Notes: generated from the sequence alone by a model not told the origin. A DNA stretch of 64,000 nucleotides from Falsiroseomonas bella (GCF_003173615.1 NZ_QGNA01000002.1:744001-808000), one strand, 5' to 3'. Numbered from the stretch's first letter, positions 25,581-34,903 are shown. A program made the numbers and translations.

Positions 25581-26771
25581 TCAGCCCCGCAGCAGGCCGC
25601 CCATCGGCGCGACCGCCTCGCTGCCCGGGAAGGCCTGCGCGACGGCCGGGGCCGGCAGGCCGAGATGCCCGGCGAGCAGGCCCTTGGCCACGGCGCGCAG
25701 ATCGGCGGTCGGGCGCAGGTCGCGGTTCTCCAGCAGCGCATCCCGCCCGAGGCCGGGCCAGTCCGCCACCACGCGCCCGCCGCGCACCGCGCCGCCCAGC
25801 AGCAGCGCAACGCCCGCCGTGCCGTGATCGGTCCCGGCATTGCCGTTCGCCCGCGCCGTGCGGCCGAACTCCGTGATCACCAGCACCGCCGTCCGCGCCC
25901 AGTCCGCGCCGAGCGCCGCCTTCAGCTCGGCGAGCCCGGCATCCAGCGCTCGCAGCGGGCCGCGGATGTTGTTCGCCTGGTTCACATGCGTGTCCCAGCC
26001 GCCGAGCTCCAGCACCGCCACGCGCGGCCCGGCCGCCTCCGCCAGCAGCCGTCCCGCCGCCGCGGCGAGGCGGGGGAACTGCGCGCGGTCGCGCTCCCGG
26101 CTCGGCTCGCCCAGCGTGCTGGTGGCGAAGCCGCGGGCGCGCAGCCCTTCCTCGAAGACTGGGCCGAGCTTCGGATCGCCGGCATGCAGCGCGGCGAGCC
26201 GGGCATAGAGATCGGGCGAGGGATGCTCCACCCCCGGCGGAAACCAGGCGCCGACCGGCGTCGGTCCGCGCATCAGCAACGGGACGTTGGTGCCCACCGC
26301 CAGCCCCGCGCGCGCTTCCGCCGGATTGGGCAGCGCGGAGATGGCGCGGTTCAGCCAGCCGCTGGACAGCCGCTGGTCGGCGCCGCTCTCCAGCATGTCC
26401 TGCGCGTCGAAATGCGACCGGCTGCGATAGGGGCCGGCGATGGCGTGCAGCAACAGCGCCTCGTCCGCCGCATACATGGCGTGCAGGTTGGCGAAGTCCG
26501 GGTGCAGACCGAAGCGGCCGCCGAGGTCGAGCAGCCCGCCCTCCTGCCCCGGCTCGGGCAGGGCCAGCGGCGCGCGGATCTCGCGCAGAACCGGGTCGGC
26601 ATAGGGCTGCACCGCGTAGAGCCCGTCCATCGCGCCGCGCTGCAGGATCACGACGAAGCGGCGCTCGCCCGGAAGCTGCGCGAAGGCGGCGCGGGTGCGC
26701 CCCAGCACCAGTGCCGTGCCGAGCCCGAGCAACAGGCTGCGGCGGCCGAGGGAGAAGGAGGCGTGGCTCAT
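25581..26771 (-). CDS. DUF1501 domain protein, Tat-exported
   Basis: The 396-aa protein has a clear twin-arginine signal LGRRSLLLGLGTALVLGRTRAAFA and the DUF1501 landmarks FVVILQRGAMDGLYAVQPYAD, GRFGLHPDFANLHAMY, RSHFDAQDMLESG, VLELGGWDTHVNQ and TEFGRTARANGNAGTDHG. DUF1501 proteins belong to the alkaline-phosphatase/sulfatase-like fold group, but their activity is unknown. Its ATG overlaps the stop of the DUF1800 gene (ATGA); the two families are almost always encoded together. Confidence 0.92.
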   Translation of the reverse strand: MSHASFSLGRRSLLLGLGTALVLGRTRAAFAQLPGERRFVVILQRGAMDGLYAVQPYADPVLREIRAPLALPEPGQEGGLLDLGGRFGLHPDFANLHAMYAADEALLLHAIAGPYRSRSHFDAQDMLESGADQRLSSGWLNRAISALPNPAEARAGLAVGTNVPLLMRGPTPVGAWFPPGVEHPSPDLYARLAALHAGDPKLGPVFEEGLRARGFATSTLGEPSRERDRAQFPRLAAAAGRLLAEAAGPRVAVLELGGWDTHVNQANNIRGPLRALDAGLAELKAALGADWARTAVLVITEFGRTARANGNAGTDHGTAGVALLLGGAVRGGRVVADWPGLGRDALLENRDLRPTADLRAVAKGLLAGHLGLPAPAVAQAFPGSEAVAPMGGLLRG

Positions 26772-28123
26772 CGGTGCATGAACTCCGGGCTGCCGATCAG
26801 CAGCGTCGCCGCATCGCGCAGCGAGCCCGCGCCGCGCATGGCGCTCACGGTTTCCGCGCGCGCCAGTGGGCCGAGCGCCGCAGCGGCGGCGCCGGGCAGG
26901 TCCGTGACCCCGGCGCGGCCGGCGACGGTGTAGGCCCAGTCCACCCGCCGCATCATCGCCTCCGGCGTCGCCCAGGCCTCGGCGATGTCCGGCCAGCCAT
27001 TGGGCTGCGGCGCCATCCAGAGCGGCTGGTTCATGGCGAACAGCCCGTTCACGACCAGGTCCGCCCGCTGCTCCATGACGCCCAGGGCGCGGCAGGCGGC
27101 GAGGACGAAATCCTGCGGCGCGCGGAACTTCGAGAGCGGCGGCTCCCAGGCCTGCGGCAGCGCGACCAGCGCCAGCGCCACCGCGCCCAGGTCGCCGTCC
27201 GTCTCGCGCAGAACCTTTTCCAGCGCGCGCACCGCCTCGGGCGGCGGCGCATCGGCCACGAAATGCCGCGCCAGCTTCACGGCCAGGAAGCGCCAGGTCG
27301 CCGGCTGCGCGGCAAGGAAGCGCAGCGCCGCCTCCTGGCTGCCCTCGCCTTCCTCGAAGCGGCGGCCGAGCAGGAATTTCGGGCCGGGCTCATGCGCGGC
27401 AGGCTGCCACTGGAAATCGAAGGGCGGGCGATCCGTCGCGACGCGCCATCCCGTCAGGATCTTCGCGAGTTCCTGCACGTCGCCCTGGGTGTAGCCGCCG
27501 GCGGGAGAGAGGGTGTGCAGCTCCAGCACCTCGCGCGCCAGGTTCTCATTCAACCCGAAGCGCCCACCGCGGGCTGCGCGGCTGTTCGGCCCCACCGATA
27601 TGTTGTTGTTCAGGTAGATCAGCATCGCCGGATGGCGCGTGACGGCCACCAGCATGTCGGCGAAGCGGCCCGTCACATGCGGGCGGATCGCGTCATGCTC
27701 CAGCGCCGCCGGCAGGATCGCCATCGCAGCACCACGGCGGGCGGTGGTGAAGTGATTGGACCAGAAATCCACCAGCCGGTCCCTGAAGGGCTGCGGCGAG
27801 GTCAGCCGCCGCGCGGCCCAGGCCGTCGTCTCGCGCCGGATCAGGCCGGGGAGGGGCGTGCTGTCCGGCAGGACGATGCCGTTCCCCTCCAGCGCGGCCC
27901 GGTATTGCGGCGCGCGGGTCTGGGCGATTCCGGCGGCCTCGTCGCGCAGCACCAGGTGGCTGAGCTGGGCGATGACGGCCTCCTTGGCCGTCAGGCCGGG
28001 CGGCGATGCGCCGGGCTCGCGGATCTGTGCCGCAAGCCAGGCCTCCGGCGCCTCCGGCGGCGATTCGCCGAGTCGGAGGCCCAGGCCGAACCGGATCGGC
28101 GCGATGTGGCTGCGGATGCTCAC
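26768..28123 (-). CDS. DUF1800 domain protein
   Basis: The 451-residue protein has the DUF1800 features RDRLVDFWSNHFTTARR, IYLNNNISVGPN, GRFGLNENLAREVLELHTLS and GGYTQGDVQELAKILTGWRV, which give a conserved His/Asn/Glu pattern. It lacks an evident signal peptide, although its partner DUF1501 is Tat-exported. Function is unknown; a role at the cell surface or in partnership with DUF1501 is assumed from conserved linkage. The gene starts about 260 bp from, and reads away from, fusA. Confidence 0.9.
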   Translation of the reverse strand: MSIRSHIAPIRFGLGLRLGESPPEAPEAWLAAQIREPGASPPGLTAKEAVIAQLSHLVLRDEAAGIAQTRAPQYRAALEGNGIVLPDSTPLPGLIRRETTAWAARRLTSPQPFRDRLVDFWSNHFTTARRGAAMAILPAALEHDAIRPHVTGRFADMLVAVTRHPAMLIYLNNNISVGPNSRAARGGRFGLNENLAREVLELHTLSPAGGYTQGDVQELAKILTGWRVATDRPPFDFQWQPAAHEPGPKFLLGRRFEEGEGSQEAALRFLAAQPATWRFLAVKLARHFVADAPPPEAVRALEKVLRETDGDLGAVALALVALPQAWEPPLSKFRAPQDFVLAACRALGVMEQRADLVVNGLFAMNQPLWMAPQPNGWPDIAEAWATPEAMMRRVDWAYTVAGRAGVTDLPGAAAAALGPLARAETVSAMRGAGSLRDAATLLIGSPEFMHR

Positions 28124-28383
28124 GGCGAAACCTTTAGCACGCCGGCGCGCCGGGCGGCGCGGGGCGTGGCGCGGGCGCCGTTACGAAGGGTGACGCGCCT
28201 TGCCCCGCGTCGTTCACAGTGTGGCCATGCGGCCGCGCTGGGCTGCTTCGGCGGATACGCGCTTGCAAAACCGGGCGGGAGAGGGCATCTCCGCGCCGCA
28301 CATAGCTGATTCGGCACTATCGGGCGGGCACCTCGGGCGGAACGGCCCCTGGGGACGCCCGCTTTCGTCCATGGAGGCCCGTC
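28124..28383. promoter_or_regulatory. Intergenic leader upstream of fusA
   Basis: This 260-bp stretch lies between the divergent DUF1800 and fusA genes and must carry the fusA promoter. A strong GGAGG Shine-Dalgarno occupies 28373-28377, six bases before the GTG start. A TTGCAA at 28263-28268 resembles a -35 box but no good -10 follows at 16-18 bases, so I do not place a promoter. Confidence 0.4.
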
Positions 28384-30465
28384 GTGGCGCGCACCCCGCT
28401 CGAGAAGATCCGCAACATCGGTATCACGGCGCATATCGACGCCGGCAAGACGACCACGACCGAGCGCATCCTCTATTACACCGGCAAGTCCCACAAGATT
28501 GGTGAGGTGCACGACGGCAACACCACCACCGACTACATGGAGCAGGAGCGGGAGCGGGGCATCACCATCACCTCCGCCGCCGTGACGGCCGAGTGGAAGG
28601 GCCACCGCATCAACGTCATCGACACCCCCGGCCACATCGACTTCAACATCGAGGTGAACCGGTCGCTGCGCGTGCTCGACGGCGCGGTGTTCGTGATCGA
28701 GGGCGTGGCCGGCGTGCAGCCGCAGTCCGAGACCAACTGGCGCCTGGCTGACCGCTACAACGTCCCGCGCATCATCTACATCAACAAGCTGGACCGCACC
28801 GGCGCCGACTTCTTCCGTGCCGCCGCGACGCTCACCGAGAAGCTCGGCATCAACTGGGTGACCCTGCAGCTGCCGATCGGCATCGAGGACACGCTGAAGG
28901 GCGTGGTGGACCTCGTCGAGATGAAGGCGCTGATCTGGGAGGGCGACGAGCTCGGCGCGAAGTTCCATGAGGCGCCGATCCCGGACGATCTCAAGGACCA
29001 GGCCGCCGAGTACCGCCAGAAGCTGCTCGACACCGTCGTCGGCGTCGACGAGGCGGCGATGGAGGAGTATTTCGACAAGGGCGACGTCTCGGTCGAGACC
29101 CTGAAGAAGTGCATCAAGAAGGGCACGATCAGCGGCGAGTTCCGCCCCGTGGTCTGCGGCTCCTCCTTCAAGAACAAGGGCGTGCAGCCGCTGCTCGACG
29201 CGGTGATCGATTACCTGCCGAGCCCGGTGGACATCGAGGGCATCAAGGTGGCGCCGGAGGAAGGCCAGGACGAGAACGCGGAGCGCCGCGTGATCCCGGC
29301 CGACGAGAACGCGCCCTTCGCCGGCCTCGCCTTCAAGATCATCAACGACAAGTACGGCAACCTGACCTTTGTGCGCGTGTATCGCGGCGTGCTGCGCTCC
29401 GGCGACACGGTGCTGAACACGACCAAGGAGGGCAAGGAGCGCGTCGGCCGCATGTTCCAGATGCACGCCGACAAGCGCGAGGAGATCAAGGAGGTCTTCG
29501 CCGGCGACATCGCCGCTTTCGTCGGCCTGAAGGACACCGGCACCGGCGACACGCTCGCCTCCGCCGAGGATCCGGTGGTGCTGGAGCGCATGGCCTTCCC
29601 GGTGCCGGTCATCGACATCTCGGTCGAGCCGAAGACCAAGGAAGGCGTCGAGAAGATGACGCTCGGCCTGCAGAAGCTGGCCGGCGAGGATCCCTCGCTG
29701 CGCCTGCGCACCGACCAGGAGAGCGGCCAGACCATCCTCTCGGGCATGGGCGAGCTGCATCTCGAGATCATCATCGACCGCCTGAAGCGCGAATACGGCG
29801 TGGACGCGAACATCGGCGCGCCGCAGGTGGCGTACCGCGAGACGATCACCCGCCCGCACACCGAGACCTACACCCACAAGAAGCAGTCGGGCGGCTCGGG
29901 CCAGTACGCCGAGGTGAAGATCGAGTTCGAGCCGCTCGAGCGGAACGCCGGCATCCACTTCGAGAATGCCGTGGTCGGCGGCTCGGTGCCGAAGGAATAC
30001 ATCCCGGCGGTCGAGAAGGGCATCAAGGTGCAGGCCGACACCGGTGTGCTCGCCGGCTTCCCGACGGTGGACTTCAAGTACCGCCTGGTGGACGGCAAGT
30101 ACCACGACGTCGACTCCTCGGCGCTGGCCTTCGAGATCGCGGCCAAGGCCTGCTTCCGCGAGGGCATGAAGAAGGCGAGCCCGGTCATCCTGGAGCCGAT
30201 CATGGACGTTGAGGTCACCACGCCGTCCGACCATGTCGGCGACGTGGTCGGCGACCTGAACCGCCGCCGCGGCGTGATCCAGAGCCAGGACATGGCCGGC
30301 ACCAGCGTCATCGTGCGCGCCCATGTGCCGCTGAAGGAGATGTTCGGCTACATCTCGAACCTCCGCGGCATGACGAAGGGCCGCGCGAGCTTCTCGATGC
30401 AGTTCCACCACTACGATCCCGTGCCGCGCAACGTCGCGGACGAGATCATGAAGAAGAGCGCCTGA
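28384..30465 (+). CDS. fusA: Translation elongation factor G, stand-alone copy
   Basis: The 693-aa GTPase has G1 AHIDAGKT (16-23), G3 DTPGH, G4 NKLD, then EF-G domains II-V (for example [20 protein letters not shown] and [15 protein letters not shown]). It drives ribosome translocation and, with RRF, recycling. Start is GTG with GGAGG six bases upstream. Unlike the usual str operon, no rpsL, rpsG or tuf gene is near. Several positions are unlike typical alphaproteobacterial EF-G, for instance INKLDRTG for the common VNKMDRxG, and [10 protein letters not shown] for DFTIEVERSL, hinting at a divergent paralogue. Codon use is strongly optimised, which argues for high expression. Confidence 0.95.
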   Translation: MARTPLEKIRNIGITAHIDAGKTTTTERILYYTGKSHKIGEVHDGNTTTDYMEQERERGITITSAAVTAEWKGHRINVIDTPGHIDFNIEVNRSLRVLDGAVFVIEGVAGVQPQSETNWRLADRYNVPRIIYINKLDRTGADFFRAAATLTEKLGINWVTLQLPIGIEDTLKGVVDLVEMKALIWEGDELGAKFHEAPIPDDLKDQAAEYRQKLLDTVVGVDEAAMEEYFDKGDVSVETLKKCIKKGTISGEFRPVVCGSSFKNKGVQPLLDAVIDYLPSPVDIEGIKVAPEEGQDENAERRVIPADENAPFAGLAFKIINDKYGNLTFVRVYRGVLRSGDTVLNTTKEGKERVGRMFQMHADKREEIKEVFAGDIAAFVGLKDTGTGDTLASAEDPVVLERMAFPVPVIDISVEPKTKEGVEKMTLGLQKLAGEDPSLRLRTDQESGQTILSGMGELHLEIIIDRLKREYGVDANIGAPQVAYRETITRPHTETYTHKKQSGGSGQYAEVKIEFEPLERNAGIHFENAVVGGSVPKEYIPAVEKGIKVQADTGVLAGFPTVDFKYRLVDGKYHDVDSSALAFEIAAKACFREGMKKASPVILEPIMDVEVTTPSDHVGDVVGDLNRRRGVIQSQDMAGTSVIVRAHVPLKEMFGYISNLRGMTKGRASFSMQFHHYDPVPRNVADEIMKKSA

Positions 30466-30490
30466 TCCTCTTCCTCTCCCGCTCGCCTCT

Positions 30491-30515
30491 CCCTCCCCCG
30501 CAATGCGGGGGAGGG
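30491..30515 (+). terminator. GC-rich 11-bp hairpin downstream of fusA (terminator and/or REP-like repeat)
   Basis: The arms CCCTCCCCCGC and GCGGGGGAGGG pair perfectly over 11 bp with an AAT loop, 26 bp after the fusA stop. There is no T-run, so rho-independent termination would be atypical; it may stabilise the mRNA end. The sequence also resembles interspersed palindromic repeats common in high-GC alphaproteobacterial genomes, which continue into a G-rich right flank here. Confidence 0.6.
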
Positions 30516-30556
30516 CCGGGGTGGGGGCCGCGCCAGCTTTCCCGGAGCCGGGCTGT

Positions 30557-30916
30557 TCAGCCCTTCCCGCGGCCAGACAGCGCCTTTGGCGCCTTCGGCG
30601 GCAGCGCCGCCACGTAACGTGCCGCGAAGGCGATCCACGCCTCCAGCCCCGCATCCTCCGCCGCATCCGGGTCCACCAGCACGAAGCCGCGCATCGGCTT
30701 GCCGGTGAAGTCCATGATCCGCGTGCCAGGCCGCGCAAGCGCCTCCGCCTCCAGCTCCCGTCCCACCCGGAACATGAAGCTGTCCTTGGCGATGCCGCAG
30801 AGCATGTTGCCGTTCAGCATCCAGCAGATGCCGCCGAACATCCGCTTCTCGACCAGCCCGCGCCGCCGCGCGAGCGAAAGTCGGATCATGTCGGCAAGGT
30901 GCGGGTCGGCCGGCAT
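30557..30916 (-). CDS. TfoX/Sxy N-terminal domain protein
   Basis: The 119-residue protein matches the N-terminal domain of TfoX: VEKRMFGGICWMLNGNMLCGIAKDSFMFRVG (split across about 22-52) and DFTGKPMRGFVLVDPDA. TfoX regulates competence in gammaproteobacteria, but stand-alone N-domain proteins like this are widespread and uncharacterised. The C-terminal tail is Lys/Gly-rich. It begins 6 bp after the stop of the MaoC-like gene and is likely cotranscribed with it. Confidence 0.87.
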   Translation of the reverse strand: MPADPHLADMIRLSLARRRGLVEKRMFGGICWMLNGNMLCGIAKDSFMFRVGRELEAEALARPGTRIMDFTGKPMRGFVLVDPDAAEDAGLEAWIAFAARYVAALPPKAPKALSGRGKG

Positions 30917-30922
30917 CGCCGC

Positions 30923-31366
30923 TCAGCGCTTCATGAAGTGCGGCGCCAGGACGTCCAGCACCACGGTCCCGTCGCCCGCCTTCGCCACGCGATAGCGCAG
31001 CTTCACCACCGCCAGATGCGGCTTGCTGCGCATCGGGCGCACCTCCTCCACGATCACGCGCATCGTCACCGGCGTGTCGGGCTCCAGCGCCGCGGCCCAG
31101 GTCAGCTCTGCCCCGCCGGCGCCCTGGTTCACCTGCGAGACCAGGCCGCTGCGGATCAGATGGCCGACGGCTGCGGCGAAGGTATGGACGCCGCTGGCGA
31201 CCAGCCGCCCGAAGATGGACCCCCGGGCCGCATCGTCGTCCAGGTGGAAGGGCTGCGGGTCGAAGCGGCGAGCGAAGTCGAGGACCTCCTCGCGCGTCAA
31301 GACGAAGCGGCCGAGGTCGAAGGCCTGGCCGGGAAGGAGCTCGTCGGCGGAGCGGATCGGGGTCAT
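30923..31366 (-). CDS. MaoC-like (R)-hydratase/dehydratase
   Basis: The 147-aa protein has the hot-dog hydratase motif RRFDPQPFHLDDDAARGSIFGRLVASGVHT, containing the catalytic Asp-His pair. It is about the length of bacterial single-domain MaoC proteins, which hydrate enoyl-CoA or related thioesters. The late segment VVLDVLAPHFMKR is unusual but does not disturb the catalytic motif. The gene is divergent from an orphan Bug receptor gene across an 87-bp gap. Confidence 0.87.
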   Translation of the reverse strand: MTPIRSADELLPGQAFDLGRFVLTREEVLDFARRFDPQPFHLDDDAARGSIFGRLVASGVHTFAAAVGHLIRSGLVSQVNQGAGGAELTWAAALEPDTPVTMRVIVEEVRPMRSKPHLAVVKLRYRVAKAGDGTVVLDVLAPHFMKR

Positions 31367-31453
31367 GCGCCGGACGCTAACGGCGCCACCGGCTTGCCGC
31401 CAGGGTCACGGCGCCGATAGGCTTGCGCCAGAGCAACAAGGGGAGGGGCGGCC

Positions 31454-32413
31454 ATGCGTCGTCGCGACATGCTGGTCATCGGCGCCGGAGTGCTGGCGGC
31501 GCCGGCGGTGCTGGCACAGGGCGCCTGGCCGGCGCGGCCGGTGCGCCTGATCGTCCCCTTCATCCCAGGCTCCGCGCCCGACGTCATCGCGCGCAACCTG
31601 GCGGAGCGGATCGGCGCCTCGATCGGGCAGTCGGTCGTTGTCGAGAACCGCGGCGGTGCGGGCGGTAATATCGGCTTCGAAGCCGCGGCGCGCAGCCCGA
31701 ATGACGGCTACACCATCCTGCTCGGCACCAATTCGCTGGTCATCAACCCCGCGCTGACCAGCCGCCGGCTCGGCTTCGACGCCTTCCGCGATTTTGTGCC
31801 GATCTCCGTCGCCTTCGCCATGCCGCATTGCCTGGTTGTGCCGATGCAGGGACCGCCGACCACTGCGGCGCTCATCGAGAGCCTCAAGGCGAACCCGGGC
31901 CAGAACTACGCCAGCGGCGGCAACGGCTCCGGCGCGCATCTCGCGGCCGAGCTGTTCAAGGCGGCAACGAAGGTCGAGGCGGTGCATGTGCCCTTCCGCG
32001 GCGCGCCCGACATCGTCAACAACGTGCTGGCCGGCAATGTCCAGTTCGGCTTCCCCACGCTCGCGACGGTGACGGAACTCATCAAGAGCAACCGGCTGCG
32101 GGGTCTTGGCGTGACCTCCGCGCAGCGCAACCACGCGCTGCCGGAGGTGCCGACGGTTGCCGAGACGGTGCCGGGCTTCGAAGTCGTCTCCTGGTTCGCG
32201 ATCCTGGGCATCGCCGGCATGCCGCAGGACCCCGTGGTCAAGATCAACGCCGCCATCCAGGCGGCGCTGGCCGATCCCGCCTTCCGCGCCCGCACCACGG
32301 CGGATGGGAGCATTGCGGTCGGCATGGGTCCCGAGGAGTTCGCCACCTTCCTGCGCGGCGAAGCGGAGAAATGGGGCGAGGCGGTGCGCATCAGCGGCGC
32401 CAAGGTGGATTGA
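31454..32413 (+). CDS. Bug/TctC family binding protein (orphan)
   Basis: The 319-residue precursor has a Tat-like signal MRRRDMLVIGAGVLAAPAVLA, then the Bug pattern WPARPVRLIVPFIPGSAPDVIARNLAERIG, VVVENRGGAGGNIGFEAAA and HVPFRGAPDIVNNVLAG. It lacks neighbouring tctAB genes on its own strand; the TctAB set nearby is on the opposite strand with its own receptor. Such orphan receptors are frequent in Betaproteobacteria and Acetobacteraceae and may share a permease. It converges on the GNAT gene. Confidence 0.9.
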   Translation: MRRRDMLVIGAGVLAAPAVLAQGAWPARPVRLIVPFIPGSAPDVIARNLAERIGASIGQSVVVENRGGAGGNIGFEAAARSPNDGYTILLGTNSLVINPALTSRRLGFDAFRDFVPISVAFAMPHCLVVPMQGPPTTAALIESLKANPGQNYASGGNGSGAHLAAELFKAATKVEAVHVPFRGAPDIVNNVLAGNVQFGFPTLATVTELIKSNRLRGLGVTSAQRNHALPEVPTVAETVPGFEVVSWFAILGIAGMPQDPVVKINAAIQAALADPAFRARTTADGSIAVGMGPEEFATFLRGEAEKWGEAVRISGAKVD

Positions 32414-32422
32414 GGCGCGGCC

Positions 32423-32947
32423 TCAGGGCGCCCAGAGCGCCCGGCTTTGCCAGGGAGGCGGCACGATCAGCGTGCCGGGGGGCAGCGGCGGGCCGGCGCA
32501 AAGCTCCCGCGACTGCCAGGCGTCGCGCCAGGCCGCCGGCAGCGGATAGGGTGGCGCGACCTCGCGCTCCGTGCCGAAGCCGAGCCGCCCGTAATAGGCC
32601 GGGCTGCCCAGCACCAGCACGCGGCGGAGGCCTGCAACACGCAGCCGCGCCAGGCCTTCGCTGACGAGCGCGCGGCCGATGCCCCGTCGCTGCAGGGCGG
32701 GCGTCACGGCGAGCGGCGCCAGCAGCGCGAGCCGCTCCGCCGTGCCGCGGAGGGCGCAGGGCGTGAAGGCGACATGGCCGGCGATCCCGCCGCCGCGCAG
32801 CGCAACCAGCGAGAGCACGCCCGCGAGCTCCGACAGCGCCCGCACCACCGGCAGCATGTCCTCCTGCGGGAAGGCGGCGGCGTAGAGGGTCTCGATCGCG
32901 GGCTGATCCGCGGGGCCGGCCGGGCGGATCGCGTCGCCTTCGGTCAC
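32423..32947 (-). CDS. GNAT N-acetyltransferase (YhbS-like)
   Basis: The 174-aa acetyltransferase has the acetyl-CoA pyrophosphate loop VTPALQRRGIGRALVSEGLARL (Q/RxxGxG/A) and the YhbS-type ending VLGSPAYYGRLGFG. The GTG start overlaps the tctA stop (GTGA), so it is translationally coupled to the transporter. It acetylates an amine on a small molecule or protein; the coupling makes a link to the imported carboxylate conceivable, though this is only inference. Confidence 0.83.
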   Translation of the reverse strand: MTEGDAIRPAGPADQPAIETLYAAAFPQEDMLPVVRALSELAGVLSLVALRGGGIAGHVAFTPCALRGTAERLALLAPLAVTPALQRRGIGRALVSEGLARLRVAGLRRVLVLGSPAYYGRLGFGTEREVAPPYPLPAAWRDAWQSRELCAGPPLPPGTLIVPPPWQSRALWAP

Positions 32948-34428
32948 CGCCTTGCGCTGCGCATGATCCCGCGGGCGAGCATCACGCCCCAGATCAGCAG
33001 CGTCGCGACGCCCAGCACGCCGGCGATGGGGCGCGCGAAGAACTCCAGATAGTGGCCATCCGCCTTGATCATGGACTGCACGAAGGTCTGCTCCAGCATC
33101 TCGCCGAGCACGAGGCCAAGGATGAGCGGCGCAACGGGGATGCCGTGCTCCTCCAGGAACCAGCCGAACAGGCCCATGACCAGCATCAGCACGACGCCGT
33201 AGAGGCTGTTGGTCATGGCGAAGCTGCCGACGATGCAGAACAGCAGGATGCAGGGCAGCAGCAGGTTGCGCGGGGTGCGCAGCATCTGCCGCGCGCTCTT
33301 GATCGCCGCCCAGCCGAGCGGGAGCATGATCAGGTTGGCCAGGATGAAGATCAGGAACACGGAGTAGATGAGCTGCGGGTTCTCGGTGAACACCGTCGGG
33401 CCCGGGTTCATGTTCTTCATGTAGAGCACGCCGATCACGATCGCCGTGATCGAATCGCCGGGGATGCCGAAGACCAGGGCCGGGATCCACGCGCCGCCGA
33501 GGGCTGAGTTGTTCGCGGAGGTGCTGTCCACGATGCCCTCGACATGGCCCGTGCCGAACTTCTCCGGCTCCTTCGAGAAGCGCTTGGAGACGGCGTAGCT
33601 GATCCAGGCCGCGATGTCGGCGCCCGCGCCCGGCAGCGCCCCGATCACCGTGCCGATCACGCTGCCGCGGAGGAAGTTGAACCAGTAGCGGCGCCACACC
33701 GCGCCCAGGCCGCGGAACATGTCGCCGACCTGCTGCACCACCACATGGCCCGCATCGCGCACGGTGACGGCGCCGCGCAGCAGCTCGCTCACCGCGAACA
33801 TGCCGATCATCGTCGCGATGAAGTTGATGCCCTGCATCAGCTCCACCTCGCCGAAGGTGAAGCGCGGGAAGCCGGCGGATGGGTCGATGCCGACGGTTGC
33901 CAGCAGCAGCCCGAGGAACAGCGAGAGGAAGCCCTTCACCGCGTCCGCATTGGTCAGGAAGACCGCGCAGGTGAGGCCGAGGCAGGCGAGCCAGAAATAC
34001 TCGAAGGAGGAGAAGTTGATCGCGACCTCGGCCAGTGCCGGCGCGGCCGCGATCAGCACCACGACGCCGACCAGCCCGCCCGCGACCGAGAAGACCAGGT
34101 TCACCCCCATGTTGAGGTTGAGCTGGCCCTTCTTCGTCATCTCGTAGGATTCGTCGGCATAGGCCGCCGAGGCGGGCGTGCCGGGCATGCGCAGCATCGC
34201 GGCCGGGATGTCGCCGGCGAAGATCGCCATCGCCGTCGCCGTCACGATGGCGCCGAGCGCCGGGATCGGCGGCATGAAGAAGGTGACCGGCACCAGCAGC
34301 GCGGTCGCCATCGTGGCCGTCAGCCCCGGCATGGCGCCGACGAACATGCCGAACACCGCCGAGAGCAAGATCACCACCAGCACGGAGGGATCGAAGACGA
34401 GCCCGAAGGCCTGGATCAGCGCATCCAT
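32944..34428 (-). CDS. tctA: Tripartite tricarboxylate transporter large permease TctA
   Basis: The 494-residue protein has about 11-12 helices and the TctA signatures VGAMPGLTATMATALLVPVTFFM near residue 30, GTPASAAYADESYEMTKKGQ, IGALPGAGADIAAWISYAVSKR, and GIPGDSITAIVIGVLYMKN. It is the main membrane subunit of the TctCBA symporter that takes up carboxylates. It lies 10 bp after tctB on the same strand and its stop overlaps the GNAT gene. Confidence 0.95.
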   Translation of the reverse strand: MDALIQAFGLVFDPSVLVVILLSAVFGMFVGAMPGLTATMATALLVPVTFFMPPIPALGAIVTATAMAIFAGDIPAAMLRMPGTPASAAYADESYEMTKKGQLNLNMGVNLVFSVAGGLVGVVVLIAAAPALAEVAINFSSFEYFWLACLGLTCAVFLTNADAVKGFLSLFLGLLLATVGIDPSAGFPRFTFGEVELMQGINFIATMIGMFAVSELLRGAVTVRDAGHVVVQQVGDMFRGLGAVWRRYWFNFLRGSVIGTVIGALPGAGADIAAWISYAVSKRFSKEPEKFGTGHVEGIVDSTSANNSALGGAWIPALVFGIPGDSITAIVIGVLYMKNMNPGPTVFTENPQLIYSVFLIFILANLIMLPLGWAAIKSARQMLRTPRNLLLPCILLFCIVGSFAMTNSLYGVVLMLVMGLFGWFLEEHGIPVAPLILGLVLGEMLEQTFVQSMIKADGHYLEFFARPIAGVLGVATLLIWGVMLARGIMRSARR

Positions 34429-34438
34429 CGCCGCACCG

Positions 34439-34903
34439 TCACAGCAGCGGGTCCATCAGGCCGCGCGGCAGCGGCACGCGCATCAGCCCGCTGAAGAACC
34501 AGTGCACCGCCAGCGTCACGCCGGCTGCGACGGGCAGGGCGACAAGCGGCCGCGCACGGAACCAGAGCGCCAGCGCCAGCAGGATCGCGAAGGCCGTCGG
34601 GATGAAGCCCAGCCTGTCCGAGGCCAGGACGTAGAACAGCGTGGCACCCGGGATCAGCAGGAACGAAACGAGCTTGGCCGGGTCCCGCATCCAGCCATCC
34701 ACGGCAACGAGCGGCGCACGCTGGCGGAGCCCGCGCAGCACCAGCATGGCCCCGCACAGCGCGATCCCGCAGGCGAGGATCCGCGGGAACAGGTTCGGCC
34801 CGTAGTCCTGCCCCGGGAAGGCGGGGAAGAAGGTGGTCATCCACCACACCCAGCCCGCGAACCCGAGGAGGATCGCGCCGAGCAACGCGTCGTTCAGCCG
34901 CAT
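34439..34903 (-). CDS. tctB: Tripartite tricarboxylate transporter small permease TctB
   Basis: The 154-aa protein has four hydrophobic stretches, a start of MRLNDALLGAILLGFAGWVW and the ending segment AVHWFFSGLMRVPLPRG, both typical of TctB. Together with TctA and the receptor encoded 76 bp upstream it makes a complete tripartite carboxylate uptake system. The gene sits between receptor and large-permease genes in the usual tctC-B-A order. Confidence 0.9.
   Translation of the reverse strand: MRLNDALLGAILLGFAGWVWWMTTFFPAFPGQDYGPNLFPRILACGIALCGAMLVLRGLRQRAPLVAVDGWMRDPAKLVSFLLIPGATLFYVLASDRLGFIPTAFAILLALALWFRARPLVALPVAAGVTLAVHWFFSGLMRVPLPRGLMDPLL

Noticed and set aside
28120-30738. Long open frame antisense to fusA
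   Set aside because: It is a by-product of the strong third-position GC bias of fusA and has low-complexity His/Leu/Asp-rich content with no family features.
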